Shown: positions 43,376-62,943 of the stretch, piece by piece
Numbering within the stretch: position 1 is the stretch's first letter
Layout: each line of letters opens with the position of its first letter
NCBI GenBank assembly: GCA_002104945.1
Contig: MCFH01000053.1
Span: 308,501 to 372,500 of the forward strand
Direction of reading: 5' to 3'
DNA length: 64,000 bases
From: Piromyces finnis
Taxonomy: Eukaryota > Neocallimastigomycota > Neocallimastigomycetes > Neocallimastigales > Neocallimastigaceae
The notes under the pieces: model-generated
Seen by the model: only the letters and a program-made list of their open reading frames with translations
What the model was told of the DNA's origin: nothing
The model's database searches: none
Made by a program: the position numbers and the translations under genes

Positions 43376-46300
43376 GTAATTATATATATATATATACTAT
43401 TTTACTTTACAATATCAAAAAACTTACCCCATATCAATAATTTCATCTGTTATTCCAACCAATAATTTAACATCAATATCTTTCTTTTCTTCTTTTTTAG
43501 GTGTTTCTGTTATTATTAAAAATTATGTAAAATAAAGTATTATAAATAATTTTTAGTATTAATTCAAGAGGAGTATTACTATAAATTTTTATAAAATTAA
43601 ATTTTTTTTAATTTATTATTAAGAACCTTTTTCTTCTCTTTCCTCATCTTTGTGATCAAGTTTTAAATAGTTATAATAGATATTTAATAAATTAACTTTC
43701 AGTGCAGTATCGTTATTTTTAAATATTTCATTCATAAGTTTTACTGAAGTTGTATTTAGCATTAGACGAGGATGTACAATAAATATATGTCCTATTATTC
43801 AAAATATAATAATTTTTGGTATAAAAATATTATTTAGGGTATATCTAATATATTATTTATATATATTGAATATATACCAATATTTTCTAACGCACATCTC
43901 CTTATAATTGGAGAAAATTGTTCATTCAGATAATTTATTAATATCTGATATATTGTTTGAATATAATCCTATAATAATTAAAAATTAAATAAAAATGAAA
44001 ATATGTATTAATAATATAATTTCATATCAAAAAATAAATAATGTTTTATTTTTTTTTTACCTTTTCAATTAAGTATTTATATTGTGGTAAAATATTTTCT
44101 ATTTATATATAGAAATGATATTAATTAGTATTGAAATATGCTTTATATTCATTTCATTATTTTATTATTATTTTTTATTTTTAATTACTCTTTTTCTTTT
44201 CTGGAATTTTCTCAAAATTTGATTCACGAATAACTAATCCAGAAACAATAAAACATCGAATATATCCAGCTACACTTGTGATTTTAAAATTTTTAATTTT
44301 TATCATATTATCATACTTTTCTTTTAAGAAATCTATAATTTTTTTTAATACCAATTATTTAAAAATTAATAAAAATTAAATATATAAATATTTAATATCT
44401 TAATTTAACTTTTTATGTTTATATACCTAGACAGCATTTTAATAGGTTTAATGTTCTATTATAATTAAAAGTTATATTTTCAATTATTGTACATAAACAT
44501 GGAATTGCAGCTTGTACAATTGCAGTTCCTTGACGATGAATCATTAACTCTAAATCTTGTTCTACCTGTTTCAATACATTTGGATCATAATTCTTCGCAT
44601 ACTTTAGTGAATTTTTATATATCATAATAATAGATCTTAAAATATTTTTATCCATCGCAGTTTGATTCTATTTTTTTTAACCAAGATAGTTATATATACA
44701 TTAAAATATAATAAATAATTTAATGTCATATTTTATCTTGAATAAATAATAATAATTTATTAATAATAATAATAATAACAATAATATAATCAACATACTG
44801 AACTAGGATGGAAGTATGGTTGTAAAGTTACAATATGATTTGCTAATAATTCTGGTTTAGCTCTGCTAAATTGGTATAATAAATTTAAGCAACTATTGAT
44901 TTTTTCATTCTATAAATTTTAATAGGTAATTAAATAATTAATTATTATTTTATTATGTTTGTTTTTTATATATATATATATATTTATTTAATATAAATAC
45001 ATTACATTAGTTTTTATATTTTTTTTAGAGTCTCCTTCTTCTATAGTATCGACACCTTCTAAATCAATTAATTGATCAACTAAACATTCTATAACTAAAT
45101 TACTAATACCATACACTAAAAGAGTGGGTATTGGGAATTTAATTTTATTTTCATTTATGACTGCTTGTTTAGCTGCTACATTTGAGTTTTCAGTATTATT
45201 TTTGTTTTTGATATTCGTTATTGGTATTAACTTTTCCTCATCTGAAACTCCTATATTCAAATTGTATTTACTAGAGATACATTTATTTATGGTATTACCA
45301 GTGATATCTGAATCAGCTAAAACGGATAACATTTCAACTCTTAGCTTAACTTCATTTTTAGTCTGTGTAGTTAAAGAAGTGTAAGAAGGAATCATATCTT
45401 TTATTTTTTCTTCTTTGTCATCTAGGGTTTCTTTGGTAAAACCATTAGTCCCATCAATTATGGAATTGATATGGATCATGGCTGAATTAGAATTGGAAGA
45501 GGACAATGTAGAAAGAGAGGAAAGATTATTTCTTAAATTTTCAATAGAAATTAATTCTGGTGAAAAAAAAGAATTGAACCATATTTCTTGAATAGATTTT
45601 AATGCCAGTTCCTTTACACTCTTTTCTTCATCAGTTGTTCTTTTCAAAATCTTTTTACAAATATCCTTTAACATTTCCTTATTATTTAAGTAATCCTCAT
45701 ATTTTGTATTGATATATATATCTTTTAATAATTTAATAACTCTCTTTCTAACATTAATACCAATATCTAAAATACGATCTGTAACAACTTTATAATATTG
45801 TTTAGTAACTTCCGAGAAGTTTAAGGATGATTCTGAGTTGATTAAATATTTCCCAATTAATTCAATAGACGCATCTCTTACAACAGCACTAGAATCTTGA
45901 ATACAATGAATTACAGTTGAAGCAATTTGAGGTTGCATTAATACCTCACAATCAACATTGACAATTATCTGAATACTTCTTAAAACCTTTGAACGTACAC
46001 TAACATGAACAGAATCTAATAATAATACGATACGCTGGAATAAGACATCATACATTTGAAAAATGGATTCATTTGATGATAATATAATAGATATGGGTAT
46101 GAGATTTAATGGTGAATTAAATTGTTTCTTTATAATATTCTTTATAACTTGGATATTATTATATTTTGTTGATGTTTCCACATTATCTTTTATTATATCT
46201 TCAATAATATTGTTTGAAATATCTTTATCTTCATTATCGACATGTTCAAATATATCAATAACTGGTATGGAAGATGGTCTATATAAAAAATTAATTTTTA

Positions 46301-49300
46301 TTTTTTTTTATTTTTTTTTTATTTTCCAATATAAATATGGATATATATAAATATATGAATAAATAAATAAATACAAATATATAAATAAATATAAATAAAT
46401 AAATAAACTTATTTTCTAAAAGAGAAAAAAAAAATATTACTTTTCTGCTGATGTTAAATATTTGCAATATTCTAATAATATTTTTCGACATAATCTTATG
46501 ATTTCTGAATAATTAAAATTTGATTTTCCTTCATTTAAAAATGAAATTAACTGTGGTATAAGTGAATTACACCAATTCATAATATTAAAAAATTTCGAAT
46601 GCTAAAACATATTTGAGGGGAAATTAATAATTAATATAAATAAAAAATTCTAAACATGGAATAAATTTATATAAAATTATTTTATTATGAGGATACATGG
46701 TGATACATACAATGCAAAGCTTATCCTCTGAAATTCGTTCATTCAGCCATTCCAGTGTTAAAAGTTGTGAATTCCAGTAACATAATAGGGATTGCTTTAT
46801 AACAGTATCATTATTTTTGATAATTGTTTTAAAGTTTTTAATACTTTTAACTACTGCTTTATTAGGATAATTATTAAGAATTGATATTCTTTTACGTAAT
46901 TTTCCTAATATTTGACCATAATAGGATATAATAGTGGTTTTAACATCTACAACATTTTTCTTTTCTTCTACTTGAATAATCTTTTATTTATTTAATATTG
47001 ATATATGAATAATAAAAAAAATTTTATTATTAAAAAAAAAAAAAAAAGGTAAATTAAAAGTTTATTTAAATAAATATATATTAATATTTATTATATTTTT
47101 TGTAATTCCTTCAAGTATTTACCAATTTACAAAAAGTAACAATAATTATAGATGCTGATGGCCATTCCGGTCTATCTAATACTTCTAAAACATCATTAAT
47201 AAAATTACTTAAAAAGTTACGATACTCTATTTCGTTAGAAGAATCTAATTTCGATAGACGTCTTTTTGATGGTGATGACGTATTGTTGATAGTTTCTGTA
47301 TAAAAAGACCGATTAATTAAATAACCTAATATTTGTTGAACATACTTATTAATTTGATCATTGATTTCTTTTGTTTTATTATTCAACTATTTTATATAAA
47401 TATTAAAAATAAAAAAAAATGGTTATAAGTTATTTTAAATATTAATAATAAAAAAGTTATTGTTTTATAGTGGAATTGGAAAACATTAATAATATATATA
47501 TATTAAATATTTAAAATTTTTATAATTGTTTGCAAATTTAATTATTATAAAAAAAAAATACCTCTTCAAAAATAGTAATAAATCCACTGATAAATTTATC
47601 ATTGATGGAATTATTCTTTTTTTTTCCCGAATCACTCTGTTGAATATCATCAATTCTTTTTTGTTTTTTATATATTTTTCCTAATTTAGTAAATTTATGA
47701 ATGGCTTCTTCTGCTAGGGTCATTAATTCATCATTCTGACTACAACTTTGTATTAATTGCATAAGTAACGCAGATATCATTTGAATAGATTCACCATTTT
47801 CAATCTTAAAGAGATTATTTGATTTTCCTGATTTTAGTTTTGTTTTTAAAATATTCGATAGACATTCATTTAAAATTAAACTTCTATTTCTAGGAAATTT
47901 TATAAACATGGTGATTAATAAATTCATGCTTTCCATTTGGATTGTTTTAAGTCCGAAAGTAATATCTGTATTTGCTAAAGAATCAACAAAGAATGGTCCT
48001 AAACTGGTATAACAAATAGTGATTAAAACCATATCATTCAAACTCTCTGTTGTAATTAATTTATTCATACTATTCATAAGATTGGAAATTTTTGTTGATA
48101 TATAAATAATATTTTTCTTTATAGATGGTTTTAACACTTCTTTTTTCAATAATTTTAATCTTTGACTTGTATTAAGAGTTTCATTTGAAATGGAAAAAAG
48201 TTCAATAGTTGGGTATAAAAGTTCAGATAGAGCAAATTTTATTAAATTAAATGTTGCACTTATAAATTCTTCTGAATAATACTTTATATGGAAAGAAAAA
48301 AAAATATATATATATTTATGTATAAATGTATATATTAATATTCCGTAGAAGAAAAACTAAGATATCTAAAGTAAAAACAAACATACAAAGAAAACCTATA
48401 TTACCTTTTTAGATAATTTTTCGAAACCTTTTCCCATTGCATCTTCTGAAACGCCACCACACATAATAGAAAATCCAAAAATACAGGCATCAAAACTACA
48501 AAGCAAACGTCCAAAAATATAATTAAATTCTTTATTAATATTTTGAACATCTATATTATCATTTTCAACCACCACTGATTTCTTCTCTGTTTTTTGTTTT
48601 TTATTTGATTTTTCTTCATGCGAATTAGAGAAAAGTTTAGGGAAGAGATCAATTTTCATAGTTTCACAATCATTAATTCTATTTTCACATATTTTTAACA
48701 TTGAACTTAATAAGTCGGTATCGTCTAATGCTTCTATTAATAAACCTAAATAATGATTTTCATTTACTTTTTGAATATAATAATTAATCTTATTAAGAGT
48801 TGACTCTGAAATTAAATTATCTGAGTCAAAATAAATTAATGTTTGCGAGTATTCTTCTCCTTTTGTAATTGTATTATATTCATTAACAATTTTTTGAAAT
48901 AATTTATAACATGTTTTTACGGATTCTATATAATGAGATTACGATATATATACAATTAATTTAATAGTTTTTTTTTTTTTTAAAAAAAAAAACAGATATA
49001 TATAATTTTTATTATTATTATTTAAATTACCTGGTGTATCTTCTCTAAATGCAAATTCTTGACTTTTTGATGATGATACTTGGGTGGACAAGTCTCTTTT
49101 ACTGTTAACTGAGTTTTCGTTTGTTAAAGGAGAAATAACTTTTTTTTAAATATTCAAAAAAAAAAAAAATTGAAAAGATGATATAAAGATATTTATATTG
49201 AATATATTATTAATAGCAATATAAAAAAAGTAACAATAAATATAGAAAGAATAAAAAAAAATTAACATTATTATTATTATTTAAATTCAAAATATGATCT

Positions 49301-50280
49301 TATATATATTATATATAATATATTTAGTATTTACTTGATCCTTGTGATTGATTTGAATTTAAGGTATATTGTTGATTAAATTTATTTTTCATTATTTTAG
49401 AAGTTTCATCCTTTTTTATCTTTATTTTTACAGTCGTTTCAGTATTTTTTATAGTTTGTGGTTTTATAGTTTCTGAATTTATAGTTAATGGATTAGGAAT
49501 TTTTGATAGTGATGTCTTTAGGTTTTCTATATAATTTGTTGGATTAATATCTAATTCAGTAGACAATGGCTTTGGTTTATTATTTATAGTATTAGCAACA
49601 TGATTAACTAATGTATGAGGTATAGAATTTGATGGCATTGGTGGAGGTGGATGTTCATTTTTTGTTTTTTGAACATATTGTTTAACATTTCTGTCAAAAT
49701 ATTAATCGAATAATATGCATTATATAATAGATATTACAAATAATATAGTAATAAAGATAATTTATTTATATTCAATTAGTATATATATATTTAATATATA
49801 AAAATCATCTTTTTTTTTTTATGTTTATAAAAGAATATTGAATGATTACACAAAATCAACATCGATAGGATTTATCATATCTGCTATAGTACTTAATAAT
49901 GCATTTCCAGGTTCAGTGTAAAAACCTAAACCAGCACAAAATTCTGACGCATTTTTAAATGGAAAAACTTTTTTTTCTTCTTCTTCTATCAAACTAAAAT
50001 GTGAATTTCTAGGTTTAAAGTTTTTTATTTTGCTTATATCTGTTATAAAAATTTTATATTGTTTTATGTTATAAATTAAAATAATACATAGGAATTTCAT
50101 AATGATAAAAAAAAAAAAAAAAGGAAAAATTAATTCAAATGAAAATCATTCTATTATATTTACATATATATATATGTATATTTTTTTTTTTTTTTTTTTT
50201 TTGAAATTTTATAGTAGTTTTAATAAAGAATGAAACAAATTATTTAAAACCATCTCCTAATAATAAATATATGTATATAT

Positions 50281-50314
<34 letters not shown>

Positions 50315-50476
50315 CGAAAAATCCACATTTTAATAATTACCATAAGAATTAATTGAATTAATTGAACAGATAGGTTGAATTTCGAATACTTTTGAAAGAT
50401 CGATTGGTAAATTTACATTTTTTATATTATCTATTGTTGGATTATTTGAATTTTCTCCATTATTATTAGAATCCAT
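41801..50476 (-). CDS. SCC2: Cohesin loader SCC2/NIPBL/Mis4 homolog
   Basis: Role (known): HEAT-repeat subunit that, with Scc4/MAU2, loads cohesin on chromatin and stimulates its ATPase. Seen: start MDSNNNGENSNN at 50476 and stop after NPPNNFEILI at 41801, in about twenty exons summing roughly to 1,900-2,000 residues. The N-terminus is Asn/Ser/Thr-rich with PPPPMPSN (49650) and should hold the Scc4-binding part. The diagnostic block is the large exon 46280-45000: LLLDSVHVSVRSKVLRSIQI, IVNVDCEVLMQPQIASTVIH, QDSSAVVRDASIELIGKYL, YYKVVTDRILDIGINVRKRV, IKLLKDIYINT and DEEKSVKELALKSIQEIWF. This is the conserved Nipped-B/NIPBL HEAT segment. C-terminal helices include LLQLLRNHLKWLYGLSELRC, typical of the family end (VYRIQPILAEQGQSLLEYVD lies in the exon before). 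Intron borders in the middle third are approximate. Confidence 0.88.
43336..43375. repeat. (AAT)n microsatellite in SCC2 intron
   Basis: About 13 units followed by an AT dinucleotide run; intronic by flanking splice signals. A smaller ATT run is at 43110-43132. Confidence 0.85.
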
Positions 50477-52135
50477 GTTTTCACGATTAGTCAAAGAATT
50501 TTATATTAATGTAGGCTTCATTTAGACGAAATATATATAAATATATGAAAATATATATTAATTTACAATTATTAATTTCCCCAATATATTTATGAAAATT
50601 ATATATATATATAAAAAGCAAGATAATTTAGAATTGGTATATAAAAATTATGTATATTACATAGAATATTTATTAATGATAATAAAAAACTATTCAATTG
50701 CTAATTAATTAAAGATTTTATATATACTATGTATTAATTGAAATTTCTAATTTTAACTATATAACAAAAAGGCAATAATAATGTTCATTCTTTGAAGGTT
50801 TCATTAAAAAAATATGTTTATTTCTTTCTCTCTCTCTTTTTTTTTTTTATGTGTGTGTGGGTTTTTTGGTTTTCATTCTTACTTTAAAAAATAAATGTTA
50901 TCGTTTTTCCTTTTTAAAAGTTTATATTACATCAAACAGCTATATGTAATAAAATATTTCTTTTTTCTTAATAATAATTTAAAACTTTTAATTATAAATT
51001 TCATTTACAATTATAAAAAAGGTATTTTTGTTTTTCTTTATAATTTATGTTTGTAATTTTTATAATTTGAATTGTTTTTTTTTTTTAAAAAAAAATATAT
51101 ATATATATATTAATTAAATGTAATAAAATTTGCTTAACAAAATATGTTTCTCTTAATAAATTTTATATTAATATAACTTTTTATTAATACTAAAATAGTA
51201 ATATATGTGTTTAAAGGATTTATTTTGAATTTGTTGTATTTTTCCATATTAATATTAAATAATATTGTATAAATATATATATTATTTATATTTTATATTT
51301 TAATATATAATATTATTTTTAATAACAATTTAATTTTTTTTATTACCTATATTTTATACTTTGAATAAAATTTAATTTGACTGATGCAAAAGCTGATGTT
51401 TTTTTTTTACTTTTTTTTTTATTATTATTATGATAATAAATTTCTTATTTTAAAAATTTTAATAATTAATACATAATAGATAAAAAAGAAAATAAAAAAA
51501 AAGAAAGAATCTTTTTCTTATATACATATTTTTTGTTATTATTAAATGCTATTCAATAATGGAATAAAAAATTTCATTTCATAAAAAATTCGTCATCAAT
51601 TACTTTTTAGAGTTAATTAAAAATTTATTTATATTATTAATTTATTTTTATATATAATATAAATAAATAAAGGATGAAATAAAAAAATATTTCAAATTTC
51701 GATGGAGTATTATAAATTATATAATAATATTAATATTAATGATAAGAAAAAGGTTTAGAAAAATTGTTTTTTTTTTAAAATAACTATACTCATTTACAAG
51801 AGTGTAATTACATGAAAAATAATAGCAACAATAATAAAATATTTTTATAAAATATGCTTTTCTATAGGTATAAAATGAATATTTTTGAAATGATAATATA
51901 TGTTATATATATATTATTTATATAATAATTTATTCATAAATATTATGAATTACAAAAAAAACAATGGCAATAATTAAGAACTTAGAAGTTTAATTTGATG
52001 ATAATTCTTTTAATATTTTTACAATTAATGGATTTTTAAATTATTGAAGAGCTATTGAATTATTAAAATAAATTTAAATACATTAATATTATGTACATTT
52101 AATATATTTTGTTTTAATATTAATATATTTTTTTT
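50477..52135. other. Intergenic, AT-rich
   Basis: Promoter side of SCC2 and 3' flank of the first 7TM gene. Translating the minus strand here, I looked for the RGS exons found in the paralogs and saw none. A T/C-rich run with GTGTGTG (50820-50860) is the only compositional feature. Confidence 0.65.
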
Positions 52136-54278
<2,143 letters not shown>

Positions 54279-54417
54279 TATGACAAAGTTAAATTATTTA
54301 TCAATATTGGAAAAAAAAAAAAAAGCAAAAGTATAATGTAATTTTAAAAATTAAATTTGTTTATTGCTTTACTACTATTACTATTACTACTACTATTACT
54401 ACTACTACTACTACTAC

Positions 54418-54449
<32 letters not shown>

Positions 54450-55492
54450 TGAATATGAATATGAATAATATTATATAAATTAAATATATATATTTTATTT
54501 ATTGAAGATATTAATATTAGAATTAATAAAAAAAAAAAAAAAAAAGAATTGTAAATGCGGTTTATTTGTTAGCACTTTTCAAAATAATACAAAAAAGCGA
54601 CCTCTATTATTAAATATCACGTGAGCGTTTTTTAATTTCATAATAAATTCATTAAAATATTTTTCGTGTTACAACTATGAACATTGTATCACCTAAATTT
54701 TTAATAATAACAATAAAAAAAAGTAAATAAAATATATATAAATTTTAAAATTTCTTTTATAAAAACGGAAAAAGTGTATCTTTAGGTAGATAATGTCTAC
54801 CCAAACTTTTCTATAAGCTTTTAGGAATTTCATTTATATTTTTTATTTCTAATAAAACAAAACAAAAAAAATAACAGTAAAACTTTCAATAATCCAAATT
54901 ATTATAAATGTTTTGTAAGTTCTTTTCAAAATTTAATTAAATATTTTATTATTTCCAAGTAATTATATTTTAATATCTTTTAATTATATTTATATATACA
55001 TAGTTTTTTTTTTTTTTTTACTATTATTCTACAATCTAATATTAATAATATTAATAATATTATATATTTATATATTTAATATTTATATATGATAATAATA
55101 GTTATATTATTTCTTTCTTTTAAAGAAAGTTGAATCTTTAATAAATATAATATTAAAAATAATTTCATTTCTTATATTTTGAAATAATTTTTCTTTTTAA
55201 TTGAATTGTTAACTTTAAATTGCTGTAAAATAAATAACATATTAATGTTATATAGAGTGATCAATTTTTTTTTATATATTTTATATTTATTTATTTATAT
55301 ATATATAAAAATGAAAAATTCTATAACTTAAATATTTATTTATTTAATGATTAAACTTCTTTTTTTTTTTTTTCCCTAATAATATAAAAAAAAAACTCTT
55401 ATATTTAAAAAATAATATTATATAAATTAAAATATATTTATAATAATTGATAATAATATGAATGTAAGGAATAAAATATTTTATGTTGTTAT
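54279..55492. other. Intergenic, gene A promoter / gene B 3' flank
   Basis: Contains a compound ACT/AAT microsatellite (54371-54448), a GC-containing patch with CACGTG (near 54627) and an AT-rich remainder. No ORF. Confidence 0.65.
54371..54448. repeat. Compound (ACT)n(AAT)n microsatellite
   Basis: ACT and ATT units grade into a pure AAT run, then GAATAT repeats. About 95-170 bp upstream of the start of gene A. Confidence 0.9.
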
Positions 55493-58017
55493 TTAACAAA
55501 GAGTTTCCTTGACATATTTTTCATTATTCTTTAAAAGAATTGGATAAATAGAGGTATACATTAATTCAACTACTTCTTCCTTAGCATTATCGAAAATACC
55601 AATTGTTGGAAGTGGCATTTCACTAGCAATTTGTCTGATAGTTTGGCTAGAGATGTTAACAGTAGCAATACCATTATCATCAATAAAGCTATTATGATTT
55701 TTAAAATAAAATTATAAAGATTATTAGTTTTTTATTTATTAAGAAAAAAACTATTTAATTTTTATGATGATATTGTTGTTTGATTTATTAATAAAATAAA
55801 AAAAAAAAAACTTACTTTTTGAAGAATCTTTCATAGTATGGAAGAAGTCCCTTTGGAACTTGGGCATTTGGATTGTAAGAGTAATTGTCCATTGCTGATG
55901 TAGTGTATGCTGCTTGAATTTGTTCTTGGTCTAAACCTTCAAAGTCATAATCATCAATAAGTCTAATATCACCTGATTCTTCAGCCTTTTTATATTCACA
56001 ATAGTAACGGTAGTTTAATTTTTGTAAAACTTGGTAGTTTTCCCAGAATAATACATTTTCAGCAGAAAATTCTTTAACACTGATGTTTCTTAATTCATTA
56101 ATTAAAACTGGAGTGTTTAAGACCTTGTTAAATAATTCCTTAGAATATAATTCCTATTGATTAAAAAAAAAATAATAAAAATATTAATTTTTTTTTCTCC
56201 TTACTATAAAAATATTATTAAAAAATGTTTTAAAATATTTACAGCCTTATTGAATTTTCTGTTGGTCTTTCTGGATTTGTAATAATGGATAAGTGGTAAT
56301 GTAATAGAAGTGAATAACATGTAGATTGAAACGAAGGTAAATAAAATCTTTCCACCTTTAGTAGATTCGAAGAGATCTAAGTACATTCTACGATGGTTAT
56401 TAGTGTTAACATCATAATCAATACTGGCATTAACTTGGAGAATAACATTAATAACATTGGCAATGAAAATTAAGATACAAGTACTAAGACATTCGAACTA
56501 AATAAATATGAAAAAGTTAAAACTTTTATACTTTTCATTATTAAAAGTTCATATATATATTATATCTACCTTAACACCAAAAACATTAGCATCTTTTACA
56601 AAGGTAAGTAATATTGTCATAACAAAACTAAGGAATGTATAAATACCACCAAAAATTTGAACAATAATGAATAATGGTCTTCCTTCATTTTTCTTTAAAG
56701 AAAGCATAGCATCTCCACTTTTAGTGAAACTAGAATTAAATAATAAATAATAAGATTTATATATTTATTAAACCTTATCCCTTTTCATTTAAAGATATAA
56801 ATTATTTACCTGCAAGAGTCTGAATCACTCATTTTAACGTGAATAATAATACTTAAAATGAAAGATATTAACTATTTTTTTTATTATTATAATAATAATA
56901 TTTTCATTAGCAAGTGACTTTAAAAACTCTTTTAATTACATATATTTTTATTTATATTTACAGTTGGGATTAAAATAACACAAGCAATGATATAGTTGAT
57001 TTTCTTCATTACTTTTTTAAGATAATTACTTGGTTCAGGTACGACTTCATTATCCTTTAACTTATGATTTAAAAGTCTTTTATTTTTGAATGCTGATACT
57101 ATAATTATATATAATATAGTGTTAATTTTTTTTCTTTTGTTTTTTTCCCTAAAATTTTGTTTAATTACCTTTGAAAATATTGAAGCGGTAGGATAAAAAT
57201 ACACGAAGACTTCTGCTGAAGAAACTATTTTTATTATCAATTATAATTAAAAAAAAATATTTAATACAAAATATATATTTAATTTACTAAAAAAAAAAAT
57301 ATAAAAATATTCCTACATTAAGTTAACAAGAACATTTAAAATGTTGGCATTGTATGCAGATACTATATAAAATATATATTATTATATTAATATATGGATA
57401 TTATTTATTTATTGACATTATTATTGTTATATTTACAGGCACATGGAACTTTCATCATTTGTGGGAACTATTTACATTTAATAATATTAGATTAAATTTA
57501 TTCATTATATATTTTAAATTTAATATTATTACTTACAAAGCCAAAGAATACATTTAAGAAAGTAATTACACCACCAATAAATGACAATGTGAATCCTCTT
57601 TGACGAATAATATAAGATCTACGGTAATTGTAAAATCTTTATAAAATATTAAGAAATGAAAAGAATAAAAAAAAGAAATGTTAATTATATTTTATAATAT
57701 TTTTTAATAATATTTTTTTAAAATACTTACAAAAATAAGCAATAACCGAAGAAAATTACAAAAACAATAAAGGCAATTTTATAGAAAACCTTTTCAAAAG
57801 TATGACCTTTTTCAGTGATAAAACCTCTTGTCTTGTATGCTTCAAATTCAGCATCGTTTACAACGGTTGTATTGAATATACTTCTCTATTAAATATTAAG
57901 GATTAATTAAATGTTATTATTTCACCTCATATATTTATTATTTATGCTCTTCTTTTATTACTATTACTATACTATTTAATTTTTATTATATTTATTAAAA
58001 CCTACTTTTTCAATCAT
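55493..58017 (-). CDS. 7TM-RGS receptor (gene B)
   Basis: Role (family knowledge): 7TM proteins with a C-terminal RGS domain (plant RGS1, fungal GprK class) speed GTP hydrolysis by G-alpha at the plasma membrane. Seen: MIEK start at 58017, then RSIFNTTVVNDAEFEAYKTR, TM1, YNYRRSYIIRQRGFTLSFIG/TM2, FPQMMKVPCALSAYNANILN/TM3, TM4 (INYIIACVILIPTV), LFIIVQIFGGIYTFLSFVMT/TM5, KFECLSTCILIFIANVINVI/TM6 and TKGGKILFTFVSIYMLFTSI/TM7. The RGS part is in two exons: LRNISVKEFSAENVLFWENY, then an acidic insert (DIRLIDDYDFEGLDQEQ), VPKGLLPYYERFFK, and after an intron VNISSQTIRQIA and PTIGIFDNAKEEVVELMYTS. It ends KYVKETLC. The FSxENxLFWE and FDxAxxEVxxLM signatures are those of RGS domains. About 500 residues, around 11 exons. 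Lys AAG codons are more frequent than in most neighbours. Confidence 0.85.
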
Positions 58018-60045
58018 TTTCGTTTGAAATATTAAATTTACTTTTATTTATACAAGTATTTGTTATGAATATAAATAATTATAAATAATTGCTTTAAATA
58101 TTATTTTTCGATTTTATATTTATATTTTTTTGTTTTTATGTATTTAAATATGTTTTTTGTTTAAAATATTTTGAAAATATGTGCGAAATTTATTCTTTTT
58201 TCTAAAAAAAAAAAATAAATAAATTAATGTTTGTTTTTTATAAACAAATGCGATAAACAAATGCGATAGTATTTTATTGTTTATATTTAAAAAAAAAAAC
58301 TAGTATATATTATTATTTAAATAGATTAATTAAAGTAAAATATTTAAATTTCTTTCAATTTTATTTTACTTTATGGAATTATTATTACTAATCTATTTAT
58401 ATAATAATGGTGATATTAAGATAATGAATCCTCTATTTTTTTAACCGTTTTATTATGAATAAAAAGACAAAGAGAAAAAAATTTTTTTTATTTTATCAAT
58501 TATATATTATAGAAATATTTTTTAATATAAAGGTAAATTTTGATAGAAACTTTTTTAAATTAAAAAATAAAACCTTATTTGTTATTAAAATTGCTTTTCT
58601 ATCATTAGTTATTAAAAATATAACCGTTATGAAAGATAATATTTTTAACTATAATAGAGTTTTCTCTTTTTAATTGAAAATAAAGTTCATTTGTTTAATT
58701 ATATTTTTAACCATTCTCTCTTTTTTTACCATTACCACTTCTCTACCTATGTAAATACATCAATTATTAATAAAAAGACTTTACAAATAATAATTATTTG
58801 AAATATTAATAATTATCAAATAAAATTTACTTTATTGAAACAATAAAAATAATATATTTATTAAATAGATAATTAATTTATTTAATATAAAATTACTATT
58901 AAAAATTTTTTTCTAGATTTTTAAGAATTTAGTGCCAAAAAAAAAATTTTTTTTTTCTTATATAATTTAATATTTATAAATAATTATTATATAATTTATA
59001 TTATATATTTGACAACATATACATAATTATGTTTCTATTTGCTTTTTCTATATATAAACACAAAAGTTATATAAAGCATACTTAAAAAGTAGTATAATAT
59101 AAAAATGAATTTATAATACTTTTTTTTATAATTCAAAAGTATTAAACTATTACAAATATTAAAAAAAAAAAATCAATTTTATATGCTTTTTTTTTTTACA
59201 AACCGAATTATATTTAAAAGTAACACAAAAAATGATATTTTATATTAAAAAATCTTTCCTATTAAAAATTCAATAATTAAACTTTTTTCTCTTTTTTTTA
59301 AAAAAAAACATTGACACAAAAATTAATTAAATTTTTACAAAATAAATAAATGAAATAAATTAAATAATATATTTAATATTCTTATATTATTATATATTGT
59401 TTTTTTGTTTACCAATAGGCCAATAGGCAAAAAATTAAATCCACAATTTCACTTTAAAATCTTTATATACATAAAAAATAGTACACTATCAATAATTTTA
59501 TTTGAAAAAAATATTCATAATCCTTATTATTAATTATAACAACAATAATGGTAATTAATAATCAATACTTGCTTTATTGATTACTAAATCATATGTTTTT
59601 TTTTTTAAAAAAAAAATAAGAGTATATTTTTTTAATATATTATATTTTTTTATTATATAACTTAATACATATTAATTTTATATATTATTATATTTAAACA
59701 GTGTATTTGTTTTTATAATATTTAATTAAAAAAATGGAATAATTATTTGGTTTCAAGATAGATTCTAATTTTAAAACACTAATTATAAAACTTTAGATTC
59801 ATAAATTTATTATAGTAAAAGATATTTAACAAATAAAAAAAATTATGTATTTAAACCTTAAAAATTTTATTAAAAGGGTTTTTTTATTAACCTTATTTAT
59901 TATTATATCTAATTAAATGTTAAAAATTATTATTTTAAAATTAAAAATAAAAAATACTTAATAAAAATGCCTCCAAATTTGGTATAATTAATTCATTCTT
60001 TAAAACAATTATATAAATATATTTTTTTTAAATAATGATGACTTA
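58018..60045. other. 2-kb AT-rich intergenic region, gene B promoter / gene C 3' flank
   Basis: Holds a 13-bp tandem duplication (58240-58265) about 225 bp upstream of the gene B start and a pyrimidine-rich block (58710-58756). The open frame at 58455-58673 is Phe/Lys/Asn low complexity and not convincing. Confidence 0.65.
58240..58265. repeat. Tandem 13-bp duplication ATAAACAAATGCG
   Basis: Two exact adjacent copies (58240-58252, 58253-58265) followed by ATA. GC-containing words are rare here, so it stands out as a possible factor-binding pair upstream of gene B. Confidence 0.8.
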
Positions 60046-62834
<2,789 letters not shown>

Positions 62835-62864
62835 TTTTAATTTTCTTATTTTTATTTAATATAT

Positions 62865-62943
<79 letters not shown>

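Noticed and set aside
58455-58673. Plus-strand 72-residue ORF between genes B and C
   Set aside because: Low-complexity Phe/Lys/Asn composition and no splice or domain evidence.
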